A DNA stretch of 64,000 nucleotides from Acidobacteriota bacterium (GTDB lineage Bacteria; Acidobacteriota; Vicinamibacteria; Vicinamibacterales; JAKQTR01). Positions 46,861 to 57,348 of this stretch are shown here, in pieces. The notes below the pieces were generated by a model, which saw only the letters and a list, made by a program, of their open reading frames with translations, was not told the DNA's origin and did not search any database. Position numbers and translations under genes: made by a program. The stretch spans positions 76,575 to 140,574 of the forward strand of contig JAPKZQ010000030.1 in NCBI GenBank assembly GCA_026393675.1. Direction: 5' to 3'. Within the stretch, counting starts at the first letter, position 1; every line of letters begins with the position of its first letter.

Positions 46861-48405
46861 CTACAGCGGGATGTTGCCGTGCTTCTTGGGCGGGTTCTTC
46901 TCGCGCTTGTTCGCGCAGGCCTCGAGCGCCGAGATGATTTTGCGCCGCGTCGTCCGCGGCTGGATCACCTCGTCGACAAACCCGCGCGCCGCAGAGATAT
47001 AGGGATTGGCAAACGTGTCGCGGAACTCGGCCGTCTTCTCTGCACGTCGGGCCGGCGCATCGGCCGAATGCTCCAGTTCGCGCCGGTAGAGGATGTTCAC
47101 CGCGCCCTCGGGACCCATCACCGCAATTTCCGCCATCGGCCACGCATAGTTGAAGTCGGTGCGGAGGTGCTTGCTCGACATCACGCAGTAGGCACCGCCG
47201 TACGCCTTGCGCGTGATGATCGTGACCTTCGGCACCGTCGCCTCGGCAAATGCGTAGAGCAGCTTCGCGCCGTGGCGGATGATGCCGCCGAATTCCTGCA
47301 CGGTCCCTGGCAGGAATCCAGGCACATCTTCGAGCGTCACCAGGGGAATGTTGAACGCATCGCAGAAGCGCACGAACCGCGCGCCCTTGACCGACGCATC
47401 GATGTCGAGCGTGCCGGCCAGATGCGCCGGCTGGTTGGCCACGATCCCGACCGACCGCCCTCCCATTCTCGCGAACCCGACAATGATGTTCTGCGCAAAA
47501 TACCGATGCACTTCGAGGAAGTACCCGTCATCGACGATCGTGTGGATCAGGTCCAGCATGTCGTAGGGCTGGTACGGTGAGGCCGGCACCAGCGTGTCGA
47601 GCGATTCGTCCTCGCGGGTCGACGAATCGGTCAGCGGACCGCGCGGCGCATCGTCCAGATTGTTGGCGGGCAGAAACCCGAGCAGCTCCCGGATGAGCGC
47701 GATGCACTCGCGATCGTTCTCTACGGCAAAATGCGCGACGCCGCTCTTCTCGTTATGCGTCATTGCGCCGCCAAGCTCTTCCTTGGTGACGTCCTCGTGG
47801 GTCACCGTCCTGATGACGTCCGGCCCGGTCACGAACATGTAGCTCGTGCCCTTGACCATGATGTTGAAGTCGGTGATAGCGGGCGAGTACACCGCGCCGC
47901 CGGCGCACGGGCCCATGATGGCCGAGATCTGCGGCACCACCCCTGACGCCAGCGTGTTGCGCAGGAAAATGTCGGCGTAGCCGCCAAGCGACATCACGCC
48001 CTCCTGGATCCGCGCGCCACCCGAGTCGTTGAGCCCGACGATGGGTGCGCCCATCCGGACCGCCAGGTCCATCACCTTGCAGATTTTCTCGGCGTTGGTT
48101 TCCGACAGCGATCCGCCGAAGACGGTAAAGTCCTGCGCGAACGCATAGACGGAACGCCCCTCGACTATTCCGTGTCCTGAGACGACGCCGTCGCCGGGAA
48201 TCACCTGCTCCTGCATCCCGAAGTCCCGGCAGCGATGCGTGACCAGCTTGTCGAGTTCTTCAAAGGTCCCCGGGTCGAACAGCTCCAGTATCCGCTCGCG
48301 CGCGGTCAACTTCCCCGCCTCGTGCTGCCGCCTCAGTCGCTCCTCGCCGCCGCCGAGTTCGGCCTGTCGCTCGAGCGCCGCCAGTTTTTCGAGGGACTCC
48401 TTCAC
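46861..48405 (-). CDS. acyl-CoA carboxylase carboxyltransferase subunit
   Basis: 514 aa crotonase-fold carboxyltransferase of the propionyl-/methylmalonyl-CoA type (PccB/MmdA). Motifs: [35 protein letters not shown], and in the C-terminal half [12 protein letters not shown]. It transfers CO2 from biotin to acyl-CoA, probably propionyl-CoA. BC and BCCP genes follow. Its start overlaps the FAH-family stop by 4 bp (ATGA). Confidence 0.93.
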   Translation of the reverse strand: MKESLEKLAALERQAELGGGEERLRRQHEAGKLTARERILELFDPGTFEELDKLVTHRCRDFGMQEQVIPGDGVVSGHGIVEGRSVYAFAQDFTVFGGSLSETNAEKICKVMDLAVRMGAPIVGLNDSGGARIQEGVMSLGGYADIFLRNTLASGVVPQISAIMGPCAGGAVYSPAITDFNIMVKGTSYMFVTGPDVIRTVTHEDVTKEELGGAMTHNEKSGVAHFAVENDRECIALIRELLGFLPANNLDDAPRGPLTDSSTREDESLDTLVPASPYQPYDMLDLIHTIVDDGYFLEVHRYFAQNIIVGFARMGGRSVGIVANQPAHLAGTLDIDASVKGARFVRFCDAFNIPLVTLEDVPGFLPGTVQEFGGIIRHGAKLLYAFAEATVPKVTIITRKAYGGAYCVMSSKHLRTDFNYAWPMAEIAVMGPEGAVNILYRRELEHSADAPARRAEKTAEFRDTFANPYISAARGFVDEVIQPRTTRRKIISALEACANKREKNPPKKHGNIPL

Positions 48406-49211
48406 GCCTTCGCTCCTTTGACTCGCGCCCCTAGCCTGGCCCTGACCGGATTGGTCAGCTCCCCAACGCCCTCGACCTTGATGGTGACCGTGTCGCCGTC
48501 AACGAGCGGCCCGATACCGGATGGCGTGCCGGTGGAGATCACGTCACCGGGCAGCAGCGTCATGATGGCGCTGATGTACTCAATCAACTCGGCCGCCGAG
48601 AACACCAGTTGGTTGGTGCGCGAGCCCTGACGCTTCGTGCCGTTGACCCAGCCTTCGACGGCGAGATCGGCCGGATCGAGTCCGACGGCAATGCACGGCC
48701 CGAGTGCGGCAAACGTGTCGAACCCCTTGACGTGCGAGTACTGGTACCCGCGGTTCTGCATGTCGCGCGCGGTGACGTCGTTCGAACAGGTCACGCCGAG
48801 CATGTACCCGCTGGCGTCAGAGGCGCTGACGCGGGTGGCCCGCCGTCCAATCACGATGCCCATCTCCGCCTCGTGATCGACGCGCCCGACTCCGGGTGGC
48901 AACTGGATCGACTCGCCCGGGCCAACGACGGCGGTCGACGGTTTCAGAAACAGCATCGGCTCCTTGGGCAGCGGCTTGCCCTGCTCGGCTGCATGGTCCT
49001 TGTAGTTCAGACCGATCGCGACGATCTTGGTCGGTTCGATCGGCGCGAGCAACGGCACGGCCGGAGCAAACGCACCCGCCTCCCCCTCGGCAATGCGATC
49101 CCCGAGCGTGTAGCGCCCGAACAGATCGCCGGCCACCAGCCTCAGGATGCCGTCCCGCTCAATGGCGTGCCGGGGTTCACCCTTCCACAGAATCCGGTAG
49201 ATCCGATCCAT
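48402..49211 (-). CDS. fumarylacetoacetate hydrolase family protein
   Basis: 269 aa. It has the FAH-type beta-roll with the metal ligands in [11 protein letters not shown] (Glu-x-Glu) and [12 protein letters not shown], and the C-terminal [14 protein letters not shown]. Family members hydrolyse or isomerise beta-diketo acids such as fumarylpyruvate or 2-hydroxyhepta-dienedioate; the substrate is unknown. The ATG at 49211 is chosen for GAGG upstream and the family N-terminus (the ATG at 49319 lies inside the FN3 gene). Confidence 0.9.
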   Translation of the reverse strand: MDRIYRILWKGEPRHAIERDGILRLVAGDLFGRYTLGDRIAEGEAGAFAPAVPLLAPIEPTKIVAIGLNYKDHAAEQGKPLPKEPMLFLKPSTAVVGPGESIQLPPGVGRVDHEAEMGIVIGRRATRVSASDASGYMLGVTCSNDVTARDMQNRGYQYSHVKGFDTFAALGPCIAVGLDPADLAVEGWVNGTKRQGSRTNQLVFSAAELIEYISAIMTLLPGDVISTGTPSGIGPLVDGDTVTIKVEGVGELTNPVRARLGARVKGAKA

Positions 49212-49233
49212 TTGTCGGTCCTCGCTCGCGAGC

Positions 49234-50844
49234 CTACCTCGCCGTTTCTTCGGCCCTGTTCGATATCGGGCTCTGGTTGGGTGGTAACGCCCTGTCGACC
49301 GCGACGACGGCGTAGACATAGCGGGCGCCGGACCTCACGTTGGTGTCGCGATACGTCGTCTCGCGGATGGGCTTCGTGAAGAGCGGTGTCAGCGGCCCGT
49401 CTGGCGTCGAGCTGCGCAAGACCAGATACCCGGCCAGGTCGGGCGCATCCACACCGGTCCAGATCAGGCTGATGGCGCCTGTGCTGGCCACGGCCGCCAA
49501 GGCGGTCGGCGCGGGCGGCGGGACGGTATCGGCCGGCGTCACGCACGCCATCGCGGACGGGTCGCTCTCGGAGGTGGCCGGCATTGACAAAAGGACTGGC
49601 GCCGTCGGAGTCGCGGTCGCCAGTTGAGCGGTCGCGCCCACCGTGTTCAGGGTGCGCACCTGATAGCAGCGCTCGACGCCAAACTCAATGGTGGCGTCGA
49701 CGAAGGTCGGCAATGTCAGGGGCGTGACGTTGAGAGGCAGCGGCATCTCGGGCGGGCGGACGCCACCAGCCTCAGCCGGGACCGGCAACCTGGTCACGGC
49801 GTAGATGTTGTACACCGGCAGCACCGGCAGCAGCATGCCGCGAGGCGTCACAAGCAACAGGGGGGGGACGGTGGCCGGCGGCTCGACAGTCCAGACGGCG
49901 CTCGCCGGCGGATCCCAGGAAATCTCGAGCGTCTTCTCCTTCACCACGATCCGAGGCTTGCCGGGTGAAATGTTGGACAACCGCAGCCCCGGCAGCAGCA
50001 TGTCGGGAGTCACGACGGGCAACTCGAATCCGGTGGCCGGCTGCTCGACAGCCACGGCGGCGCCTGCCGGCGGATCCCAGGAAATCTCGAGCGTCTTCTC
50101 CTTCACCTCGATCCGAGGCTTGCCTGGCGGCGGCGGCGGCGCATCGAACGCGACGGCGAATCGTGGCGACGGAGTTCCGCGCAGTCCGCTGTGATTCACG
50201 GTGTAGGCGAGGTAGAAGCGTCGCGGCCTGGCCTCAAGGACCGGTCCGACAGCCGGCAGTTCCAGCTTTGATCCGTGTGACGGTTCGTCAGCCTTCGCAA
50301 TCGGCGGCGGGATCAACCTTTTGGGGATCGGCGTGAGTTTCATGGACTCCGGCGTCAGCACGTCGGTGATCGTGACGATGGATCCCTGGTCGACGCCGGG
50401 TTCCGGAGGTTTCTCCTTCGTCGGCTTCTTTGTGGCGGCCGGTTTTTCCCTGGCGTCGCGATCGTCTTCGGGATCGGGCGGCCTCCGTACCAGCACCTCC
50501 GAGACGAGCGTCAGGTCGCGAACTTGAAGTCCCTCGATCTCCTTCACCGCGGTGTACGCGTACACCTCGATGCGGCTGAGGTCGGCTGGCTTCGTGGTGT
50601 CGGTATTGCTGGCAGGCACGGTAAAGCGGAGATACACCGTGTCGCCGGACCGGCGAGCCGTGAAGTCTGACAGCAGGGCCGGCGTCTTGACGATCGGCGC
50701 CAGCGGAGGCCCCTTCTTGCCGCACGCGGCTGGCAGCAACCCGACCGCCAACAGGATGAGCGCAGCCTGGACCCGGCGCCAACCGGCCGCCCTGGCCGTG
50801 GAACGGGGCGCTCTGACATCTCGCGGCATCGGCGTGGGTCTCAC
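49234..50844 (-). CDS. FN3-domain lipoprotein with internal duplication
   Basis: 536 aa. A Sec signal peptide with a lipobox ([12 protein letters not shown]; lipidated Cys about residue 41) is followed by a proline-rich region and FN3-like modules. One 54-residue unit starting [19 protein letters not shown] occurs twice in tandem, and a final FN3 module ([22 protein letters not shown]) closes the protein. It is probably anchored to the periplasmic side of the outer or inner membrane. The function is not recognised. The start overlaps the hslU stop by 4 bp. Confidence 0.75.
   Translation of the reverse strand: MRPTPMPRDVRAPRSTARAAGWRRVQAALILLAVGLLPAACGKKGPPLAPIVKTPALLSDFTARRSGDTVYLRFTVPASNTDTTKPADLSRIEVYAYTAVKEIEGLQVRDLTLVSEVLVRRPPDPEDDRDAREKPAATKKPTKEKPPEPGVDQGSIVTITDVLTPESMKLTPIPKRLIPPPIAKADEPSHGSKLELPAVGPVLEARPRRFYLAYTVNHSGLRGTPSPRFAVAFDAPPPPPGKPRIEVKEKTLEISWDPPAGAAVAVEQPATGFELPVVTPDMLLPGLRLSNISPGKPRIVVKEKTLEISWDPPASAVWTVEPPATVPPLLLVTPRGMLLPVLPVYNIYAVTRLPVPAEAGGVRPPEMPLPLNVTPLTLPTFVDATIEFGVERCYQVRTLNTVGATAQLATATPTAPVLLSMPATSESDPSAMACVTPADTVPPPAPTALAAVASTGAISLIWTGVDAPDLAGYLVLRSSTPDGPLTPLFTKPIRETTYRDTNVRSGARYVYAVVAVDRALPPNQSPISNRAEETAR
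49904..50124. repeat. 162 bp in-frame tandem duplication in the FN3 lipoprotein gene
   Basis: A 59 bp block at 49904-49962 recurs at 50066-50124 with one mismatch; weaker similarity between the copies extends through the whole 162 bp (54-codon) period. It is in frame, so it adds protein rather than breaking the gene. Confidence 0.85.
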
Positions 50845-52217
50845 AGGATGTACCGGCTCAGATCCTCGTTCTTCACGATTTCCCCGAGCATATGGTCAAC
50901 GTATCCGGCATCAATCGTAATCGATTTCTCCACGCGGTCGGGCCCTTCAAACGAAATGACGTCGAGCAGTTTCTCCATCACGGTGTGGAGCCGGCGGGCG
51001 CCGATGTTCTCGGTCCGCTCGTTGACCATCGCCGCCAGTTCCGCGATGCGCTCGATCGCGTCATCGGTGAACGCAAGGGTCAGGCCCTCGGTGGCCAACA
51101 GCGCCACGTACTGGGTAATGAGCGCATGGCGCGGTTCGCGCAGAATCCGGACGAACTCGTCGCGGCCGAGCGGTTCGAGTTCCACACGGATCGGGAACCG
51201 GCCCTGCAGTTCCGGAATCAGGTCGGACGGCTTCGAAACATGGAAGGCTCCGGCCGCGATAAACAGGATGTGATCGGTCCGCACCATGCCGTGCTTGGTG
51301 TTGACGGTGGTGCCTTCCACGATGGGCAGGATGTCGCGCTGCACGCCCTCGCGGCTGACATCCGGGCCTTGGCCACCCTCGCGCCCGGCGATCTTGTCGA
51401 TCTCATCAACGAAGATGATGCCGCTCTGCTCGACACGTTCGATGGCAGTGCGCGCCACCGTCTCCATGTCCACCAGTTTCTGCTGCTCCTCCTGGATGAG
51501 GTGCGCCCGCGCGTCCGGCACCTTCATCGTGCTGCTGCGGTTGCGTCCCTGGAACAGGCCCGGCAGCATATCCTTGAGATTGAGACCGATTTCCTCCATC
51601 GACGAACCGCCGACCACCTGCATCATCGGCATGCTCTGCTCGCGCAACTCCAACTCGACGGTGCGATCGTTGAGCTTGCCATCCCGCAACTGCGTCCGCA
51701 GCCACTCGCGCGTCTGGCCCGCGTGTTCGTTTTTCGCCGCCGCGTCGTCGCCGGGCGTCGGAGGACGGGGCGGCAACAGCAGGTCCAGCAGTCGTTCCTC
51801 GGCGCGCTCTTCGGCCATCGCCTGCACGTCGCGGTAGCGCTCGTCGCGCACCATGCCGACCGCAATCTCCGCCAGGTCGCGGATCATCGACTCGACGTCG
51901 CGCCCGACGTAGCCGACCTCGGTGAACCGCGAGGCCTCGACCTTGAGAAACGGCGACTGCGCCAGCCGCGCCAGTCGCCGCGCAATCTCGGTCTTGCCCA
52001 CGCCGGTCGGGCCAATCATGAGGATGTTCTTCGGCGTCACCTCGTCGGCCAGATCCTTCGGCAGAAGCTGGCGCCGGAGCCGGTTCCTCAGCGCAATCGC
52101 CACGGCGCGTTTCGCCTGGTGCTGTCCGACGACGTACTTGTCGAGTTCGGCGACGATTTGGCGCGGGGTCATGGCCGACCCGAAGGGACTGAGCGATGAC
52201 GGCAGGTAAATGGGCAT
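50841..52217 (-). CDS. hslU: HslU ATPase subunit of HslVU protease
   Basis: 458 aa AAA+ unfoldase. Walker [10 protein letters not shown], Walker [11 protein letters not shown], the I-domain insertion (about 130-240, with a charged loop after position 140), and the sensor II region [11 protein letters not shown]. It feeds substrates to HslV. The ATG at 52217 is kept; an ATG at 52172 ([10 protein letters not shown]) matches the usual family start and would give 443 residues. It is 4 bp downstream of hslV. Confidence 0.96.
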   Translation of the reverse strand: MPIYLPSSLSPFGSAMTPRQIVAELDKYVVGQHQAKRAVAIALRNRLRRQLLPKDLADEVTPKNILMIGPTGVGKTEIARRLARLAQSPFLKVEASRFTEVGYVGRDVESMIRDLAEIAVGMVRDERYRDVQAMAEERAEERLLDLLLPPRPPTPGDDAAAKNEHAGQTREWLRTQLRDGKLNDRTVELELREQSMPMMQVVGGSSMEEIGLNLKDMLPGLFQGRNRSSTMKVPDARAHLIQEEQQKLVDMETVARTAIERVEQSGIIFVDEIDKIAGREGGQGPDVSREGVQRDILPIVEGTTVNTKHGMVRTDHILFIAAGAFHVSKPSDLIPELQGRFPIRVELEPLGRDEFVRILREPRHALITQYVALLATEGLTLAFTDDAIERIAELAAMVNERTENIGARRLHTVMEKLLDVISFEGPDRVEKSITIDAGYVDHMLGEIVKNEDLSRYIL

Positions 52218-52221
52218 GGGG

Positions 52222-52782
52222 CTAGGTCGTCGCGACCGGCTGCTGGGGATTGATGGTCAACTCTTCGATCGTGAACTGGTTGTTCGTGTAGATGCAGATT
52301 TCGGCGGTCAGCGCCATCGCGATCTCTGCGATTTTTCTGGCGTCAAACGACGTGTTGCGTGCGAGCGCCCTTGCCGCCGCCACCGCATACATCCCGCCCG
52401 CTCCGATGCCCACGATGCCATCGTCCGGCTCGATCAGATCGCCGGTGCCGGACAGGAGAAATGTTGATTTCTGATCCGCGACCGTCAGCATCGCCTCCAG
52501 GCGCCGGAGCGCCCGGTCGGTGCGCCAGTCTTTCGCCAGCTCGACGGCTGAACGTTCGAGGTTGCCGCGATACTGATCGAGCTTGGCTTCGAAGCGGGAA
52601 AACAGGGCGAACGAATCGGCGGCCGAACCGGCAAACCCGGCGAGCACGCGGTCGTTGTAGAGACGGCGGATCTTGCGTGCGCCGTGCTTGACCACCGTCT
52701 GGCCGAGGGTCACCTGGCCGTCGCCGGCCATCACCACGCGGTCCTGGTGACGGACCGTGAGAATCGTCGTCGCGTGAACCAT
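52222..52782 (-). CDS. hslV: HslV protease subunit
   Basis: 186 aa N-terminal-nucleophile threonine peptidase, the proteasome-like core of HslVU. Thr5 in MVHA|TTI is the expected catalytic nucleophile after removal of a short propeptide; [21 protein letters not shown] and [17 protein letters not shown] are conserved. The ATG at 52782 is chosen because the longer frame has no homology before it. It is the first gene of the - strand operon that runs to 37.0 kb. Confidence 0.96.
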   Translation of the reverse strand: MVHATTILTVRHQDRVVMAGDGQVTLGQTVVKHGARKIRRLYNDRVLAGFAGSAADSFALFSRFEAKLDQYRGNLERSAVELAKDWRTDRALRRLEAMLTVADQKSTFLLSGTGDLIEPDDGIVGIGAGGMYAVAAARALARNTSFDARKIAEIAMALTAEICIYTNNQFTIEELTINPQQPVATT

Positions 52783-53055
52783 GACTGGCCAACCTTCGGA
52801 AGGAACGTGGGAGTCGCGCGTTGTGCGGGGTCGGTCGTCTCTCTGGCGGCAGTCTATCGGACGGCCGAAAATGCTGTCAAGAAAACCGGACGCCAAAGGC
52901 AGCCGTTCTGACCCCTGGACTGGACAACGGGACCCCGGAGGCGTAGATTCTGAAGAGATCCAGTCGGGTCTGCTTGGCAATGGAGTTGCTTGAGCAGTAG
53001 GTGGGCGGCGCTGGACTGTCTCCCTCCGCGGTCCGTCCTTGCAAAGGAGCGCATC

Positions 53056-54000
53056 ATGACTCGGCTCAATTTCGGCGTCATCATCCTGGTTGTGGCAGCG
53101 CTGCTGCTCGCCGTGCCGTCGGCCGTCGTGTTCGCGCAGGGCAACCCCAAAGCAACAGGGGCTGGCGGCGGCGGCGGCGAGCGTGGCACGCCAACACCGG
53201 GCCTATCCACGGCCGGTTCGGGTGGACCTACTGGCGCAGCTGTCCCGAGCGGCGGTGGAGGGATGGCGTCGCCGTCTGGCGGCTCCAGTGGTGGGAACTG
53301 GAACGGCGGCAGCAGCGGCACGTCGGGATCCTCTGGCGGCTCGCCGACCTATGGCGACACTGGTCGTACCGCGAACTCGCGCGAGCCACGTTCGGGCACG
53401 GCTCCCACGACCCAGGTCTCACCCTGGTTCTCCCGGCCGCGTGGGAATAACCCGGCGACCGGCACGGCAACCGTGCGCACGACGCCTGCCGCGGGAACGG
53501 GCAGCCAGGGGTTCGGCGGATCCAATGGTGAGTACTCGCCGTATGGACCGTATTACGGGTACTACCCAGGCTACTACGGGAACAATGGCTACTACGGAAA
53601 CTACGGCTGGGGCTTCCAGCCGTTTGGGTGGGGCGGCCTTGGCCTCGGCTACTCGTATTACTACGACCCATTCTGGTCGGGGTACGGCGGATACTCGGGG
53701 TATGGCGGCGAATACGGCGGGGGATACGGTTGGAGCACGGGTAGCGGGTACGCCTCCCAGCAGCGCCTGACAGGCAGCATCAGGCTCAAAGTGAAACCGG
53801 CGCAGGCGACCGTGTACGTCGACGGCTACTACTCGGGACGGGTGGACGATTTCGACGGCATCTTCCAGAAGCTGCGGCTCGATCCGGGGCCCCACAAGAT
53901 CGAGATTTCGGCGCCGGGGTTCAAGTCGATCTCGTTCGAGGTGAACATCCGCGCGGGCGAGAACATCAACTTCCAAGGCGAGCTCGAGATCATCAAGTAG
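53056..54000 (+). CDS. secreted Gly/Tyr-rich PEGA-domain protein
   Basis: 314 aa. Signal peptide (about 1-27, ending FAQG), a Gly/Ser/Pro-rich low-complexity linker (28-160), a Tyr/Gly-rich block (about 160-245) with [17 protein letters not shown]-type repeats, and a C-terminal PEGA domain (about 246-314: [35 protein letters not shown]). PEGA domains occur on surface-layer and secreted proteins of many bacteria. AAAGGAG lies upstream of the ATG. It diverges from hslV. Confidence 0.8.
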   Translation: MTRLNFGVIILVVAALLLAVPSAVVFAQGNPKATGAGGGGGERGTPTPGLSTAGSGGPTGAAVPSGGGGMASPSGGSSGGNWNGGSSGTSGSSGGSPTYGDTGRTANSREPRSGTAPTTQVSPWFSRPRGNNPATGTATVRTTPAAGTGSQGFGGSNGEYSPYGPYYGYYPGYYGNNGYYGNYGWGFQPFGWGGLGLGYSYYYDPFWSGYGGYSGYGGEYGGGYGWSTGSGYASQQRLTGSIRLKVKPAQATVYVDGYYSGRVDDFDGIFQKLRLDPGPHKIEISAPGFKSISFEVNIRAGENINFQGELEIIK

Positions 54001-54010
54001 CAGACACCTC

Positions 54011-54385
54011 GTGCTTCGACTGGTCGCCGCGCTTTCGGCCGTCTACGACCTCCTCATCGGGGCCGCCCTGCTTGCGGGGCGGCCTCTTCTTGTACAGCTG
54101 TTCGGCCTGCCAGCTCCCGTTCCGCCTGTACATGCGGACCTGAACGGGCTGTTTGCGTTGGCCATCGGCGTGGGCTACGTGTTGCCGTACAGCGACCCGG
54201 AGCGGTACCGCGCGTATCTGTGGCTGATGGGGCCGGGCTTGAAAGGCGCCGGGGCGATCCTGTTCGTGCTCGATTATCTGCTGCGCGGATCGCCGGCGTC
54301 GTTCCTGCTGTTTGCGCTGGGCGATGGATCGATCGCCCTGCTGACACTCTGGGCGCTACTTCGTTCAAGAAAGCGTCGGACCTAG
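54011..54385 (+). CDS. hypothetical four-helix membrane protein
   Basis: 124 aa, GTG start 10 bp after the PEGA gene, so probably co-transcribed. Four hydrophobic helices at about 5-25, 43-60, 70-90 and 96-115; basic C-terminus RSRKRRT. I do not recognise a named family. Confidence 0.65.
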   Translation: MLRLVAALSAVYDLLIGAALLAGRPLLVQLFGLPAPVPPVHADLNGLFALAIGVGYVLPYSDPERYRAYLWLMGPGLKGAGAILFVLDYLLRGSPASFLLFALGDGSIALLTLWALLRSRKRRT

Positions 54386-54427
54386 CGGTCTTCTGCGTGT
54401 CGCGTCTTGCCAACGGAAATAAGTTCT

Positions 54428-54485
54428 CGTCACCCCGGCGGAAGCCGGGGTCCAGTCGTGGATTCCGGCGTTCGCCGGCATGACG
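54428..54485. repeat. Y-shaped palindromic element D
   Basis: Outer arms CGTCA/TGACG enclose hairpins CCCCGGC-GGAA-GCCGGGG and CCGGCG-TT-CGCCGG. It is similar in form to widespread REP-like intergenic repeats (...TCCAG...TGGA...). It lies between the membrane-protein gene and the APC permease stop. Confidence 0.75.
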
Positions 54486-54574
54486 GGCTGGAAGGGCCTC
54501 GTCCGGCACCGATGCGAAGGGGACGGGTTAGTACGGAAAAGTGGTCAGGTCCGGAAACGTGACCCGATCGTTTT

Positions 54575-55984
54575 TCACAGGTTCTCCCTGCTCGTTTGTC
54601 GTCGCTTCGTCGCCTTGAACACGAAGTAGAGCGGGATGCCGGCCGCCATGAGTGCCATCCCCGACAGCGAGTCGGCGGTGTAGGTCCTGATGTGATTGAT
54701 CAGGATGATCAGGCTCGCGACTACAAAGATCGCCGGCGCCACCGGATACCCCCAGGCTTTGAACGGCCTCGGCTCGTTCGGGTAGCGGACACGAAGGACG
54801 AAGAGCGCGCTGACGGCGAGGCCTGAGAAGAGCACGACGGCAAAGCCGGTGTAGTAGATCAGCTTCAGCGGGTTGCCCGACAACACCAGAATCACGCTCC
54901 AGATCGCCTGCGCCGCGATCGCGACCGCCGGAGTCTTGAAGCGCGGATGCACGCGTGCGGCCGCCGGAAAGAACGCGCCGTCCTGAGCCATCGCGAAGTA
55001 CACGCGCGGCCCGGCAATGGTCATGGCGCTGATGCTCGCAAGCAGCACCACGACCACGACGGCCGCCAGCACATCGGCTGCACCCGGACCGAGCAACCGG
55101 GTCGTCGCCGCGATTGCCACCGCGAGATCGCCTTGTCCGCCGGTCGGGTGCGCAATTTCCTGGACCGGCAGCGCGTAGAGGTACAGCGCGTTCACGCCCA
55201 GATACAGGACCACAACGGCAGCGGTCCCAAGGGCCAGGGCGCGCGGTACGTTTCGGCCCGGATCCCGAATCTCCTCGGCGACATACGCCGCTGCGTTCCA
55301 CCCGCTGTAGCTGAACATGACCGGAATCAGTGCCGCCAGCCAGTTCATCGAGAAGATGGCCTGCCCGGCTTCCGCGTGCGGCACCGACCCGCGCCCCACC
55401 GCGAGCCCGAGCGCGACTAGCAGGAGCAGCGCGCCGACCTTTCCAGCCGCCAGCACGTTCTGCACGATGCGGCCTGGCCCGAGCCCGCGGACATGGATCA
55501 AGGTCAACGCCACGATCGCGGCGGTCGCCACAATGGTTCGGGGGGACAGTGTCAAGGTGACGAGCCCGAGCGGCAATGAGACGATCGGCGTCGGGTCCTT
55601 GGCCGCAGGGACGAAGCGGGCGATGTATTCGCTGACGGCGAGGGCGCCAAGCGCAATCGCTCCCGTGAACCCGGCGACAAACGACGTCCACCCGGTCAGG
55701 AATCCAGCAATGGGACCGTAGGCTTCGCGCAGGTACACGTACTCGCCGCCCGATCGGGGCCGCAGGGCCGCGAGTTCGGCGTACGCCATGGCCCCGGCAA
55801 ATGCCAGAAGGCCGCCAATCAGCCAAACCGATATGATCCCGACCGGATGCGCTACAATCTGGGCGATGTAGCCGGGACTGGTAAAGATGCCGACGCCGAT
55901 CACGTTCGAGATGACGATGGCGGCGGCATCGAAGGGACCGAGTCGGCGTTCAAGCGTGTGTGGGTTGGTTGATGTCTGAGACAC
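54575..55984 (-). CDS. APC-superfamily amino acid permease
   Basis: 469 aa, about 12 hydrophobic helices. The TM1 signature VISNVIGVGIFTSPG is the unwound-helix substrate site of APC-family transporters; the TM3 region AELAALRPRSGGEYVYL and the TM6 FSYSGWNAAAYVAEE agree. It imports or exchanges amino acids; specificity is unknown. The GTG at 55984 is chosen because longer starts overlap the divergent pcm gene, and a perfect TATAAT (- strand, 55996-55991) sits six bases before it. Confidence 0.88.
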   Translation of the reverse strand: MSQTSTNPHTLERRLGPFDAAAIVISNVIGVGIFTSPGYIAQIVAHPVGIISVWLIGGLLAFAGAMAYAELAALRPRSGGEYVYLREAYGPIAGFLTGWTSFVAGFTGAIALGALAVSEYIARFVPAAKDPTPIVSLPLGLVTLTLSPRTIVATAAIVALTLIHVRGLGPGRIVQNVLAAGKVGALLLLVALGLAVGRGSVPHAEAGQAIFSMNWLAALIPVMFSYSGWNAAAYVAEEIRDPGRNVPRALALGTAAVVVLYLGVNALYLYALPVQEIAHPTGGQGDLAVAIAATTRLLGPGAADVLAAVVVVVLLASISAMTIAGPRVYFAMAQDGAFFPAAARVHPRFKTPAVAIAAQAIWSVILVLSGNPLKLIYYTGFAVVLFSGLAVSALFVLRVRYPNEPRPFKAWGYPVAPAIFVVASLIILINHIRTYTADSLSGMALMAAGIPLYFVFKATKRRQTSRENL

Positions 55985-55997
55985 GCCCGCATTATAT

Positions 55998-56726
55998 ATG
56001 GTGGTCCGCGTTGTTCCGGCGCTCTGCTTGACGGTGTCGCTCATGGCCGCACCGACTCCGCCATCCCGTGACCCGCAGCGACCGCCCATTCAGGACGACT
56101 TCACCCGCGCGCGGCTGGCCATGGTCGCCGAGCAGATTGCCGAGCGCGGTGTTGCTGACGCGCGGGTGCTCGCGGCGATGCGCGAGGTGCCGCGTCACCT
56201 GTTTATCGCGGAGCGCGATCGCGCCAACGCCTACATCGACGCGCCGCTCGGCCTCGGTCACGGACAGACCATCTCGCAGCCGTACATCGTCGCCCTGATG
56301 ACGGAACTGGCCCGCCCGCGCCCGACGGATCGGGCACTCGAAATCGGAACGGGCTCAGGCTACCAGGCCGCCGTGCTGTCCAGGCTGGTCGATCGGGTGT
56401 TCAGCATCGAGATCATCGCGGCTCTGGCCGACACGGCGCGGGAGCGGCTGACCACATTGGGATATCGGAACGTCACCGTCCGTCAGGGCGACGGCTACCT
56501 GGGATGGCCCGACCAGGCCCCCTTCGACATCATCCTCGTCACGGCGGCACCCGACGACATCCCGCCTGCGCTCGTTGGACAATTGCGCCCGGGTGGACGA
56601 CTGGTGATTCCGGTCGGGCCCGTGGGGGCGGTTCAGGATCTCGTGGTGGTCGAGAAGGACGTTGCCGGCTCGCTCACGAAACGCAGCGTCATTCCAGTGC
56701 GCTTTGTGCCGATGGTGAAGAAGTAG
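55998..56726 (+). CDS. pcm: protein-L-isoaspartate O-methyltransferase, probably exported
   Basis: 242 aa. SAM-binding ALEIGTGSGYQAAVLSRL, FSIEIIAALADTARERL, QGDGYLGWPDQAPFDIILVTAA and PVGPVGAVQDL are the standard Pcm motifs. It repairs isoaspartyl residues by methylation. An N-terminal hydrophobic stretch (about 5-16, ending MAAP) looks like a signal peptide, which suggests a periplasmic version. An internal ATG at 56043 would remove it and give a cytoplasmic enzyme. Only 13 bp separate this start from the divergent permease start. Confidence 0.88.
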   Translation: MVVRVVPALCLTVSLMAAPTPPSRDPQRPPIQDDFTRARLAMVAEQIAERGVADARVLAAMREVPRHLFIAERDRANAYIDAPLGLGHGQTISQPYIVALMTELARPRPTDRALEIGTGSGYQAAVLSRLVDRVFSIEIIAALADTARERLTTLGYRNVTVRQGDGYLGWPDQAPFDIILVTAAPDDIPPALVGQLRPGGRLVIPVGPVGAVQDLVVVEKDVAGSLTKRSVIPVRFVPMVKK

Positions 56727-56729
56727 CGA

Positions 56730-57224
56730 TTAGTGCGTGAGCAGCTGCCGCCTGACGGGCACGTCGGTCAGCTTGATGAACTGACCGGCGCCGTATTTCG
56801 CGAAGATCTCTACGCGCGCGTCCTTGAACAACTTGTGCATGAGCATCTGCGCGCGCGGTTGCTGGCCGGTGAAGCCCCAGACGCCCCGAACCGTCAGCGG
56901 CTTGCTCGTCGCATTGGGACCGAGGGCGTCGGCACCGTGCAGGATGACGAGCGAGGACCCTAGTTCTTCATTCTCGCCGATGTAGCGGAACACCGAGAAC
57001 ACCTGCAGCGAACTGATGGCCGACGAGCTCGTGTTGGACACGGTGAACGACGCGCTCGGCACCAGCTTGTTCATCCCGTTGGTGACGCCGGCATCGAACC
57101 AGCCCGTCGTGATGTTGCCGATTTTGATGGCGCTGGCCACGTCAATGGCCGTGAGGCCACAGCCGGCGAGGAGGACCAGCGGTGCCAGGATCACGACAAA
57201 GGCGGGCAATCGCAGAAGTTGCAT
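56730..57224 (-). CDS. hypothetical lipoprotein
   Basis: 164 aa with a clear lipoprotein signal (VVILAPLVLLAGCG, lipobox LAGC). The mature part is beta-rich with a Ser-rich segment (FTVSNTSSSAISSLQVFSVFRYIG) and resembles a small LEA/immunoglobulin-like fold; no family name is secure. The ATG at 57224 has AAAGGGA upstream. Convergent with pcm, 3 bp apart. Confidence 0.7.
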   Translation of the reverse strand: MQLLRLPAFVVILAPLVLLAGCGLTAIDVASAIKIGNITTGWFDAGVTNGMNKLVPSASFTVSNTSSSAISSLQVFSVFRYIGENEELGSSLVILHGADALGPNATSKPLTVRGVWGFTGQQPRAQMLMHKLFKDARVEIFAKYGAGQFIKLTDVPVRRQLLTH

Positions 57225-57348
57225 GGGATCCCTTTCGTCTAGCTGGCTCGCCGGACTCCTGAGGAACGGCGCAGCATTCACCGCTCCGGACCAGCGTCCT
57301 CACTCTTGCCGTTTTAGGCACCAGCCAGACGCGAAAGGTTCCACTATA

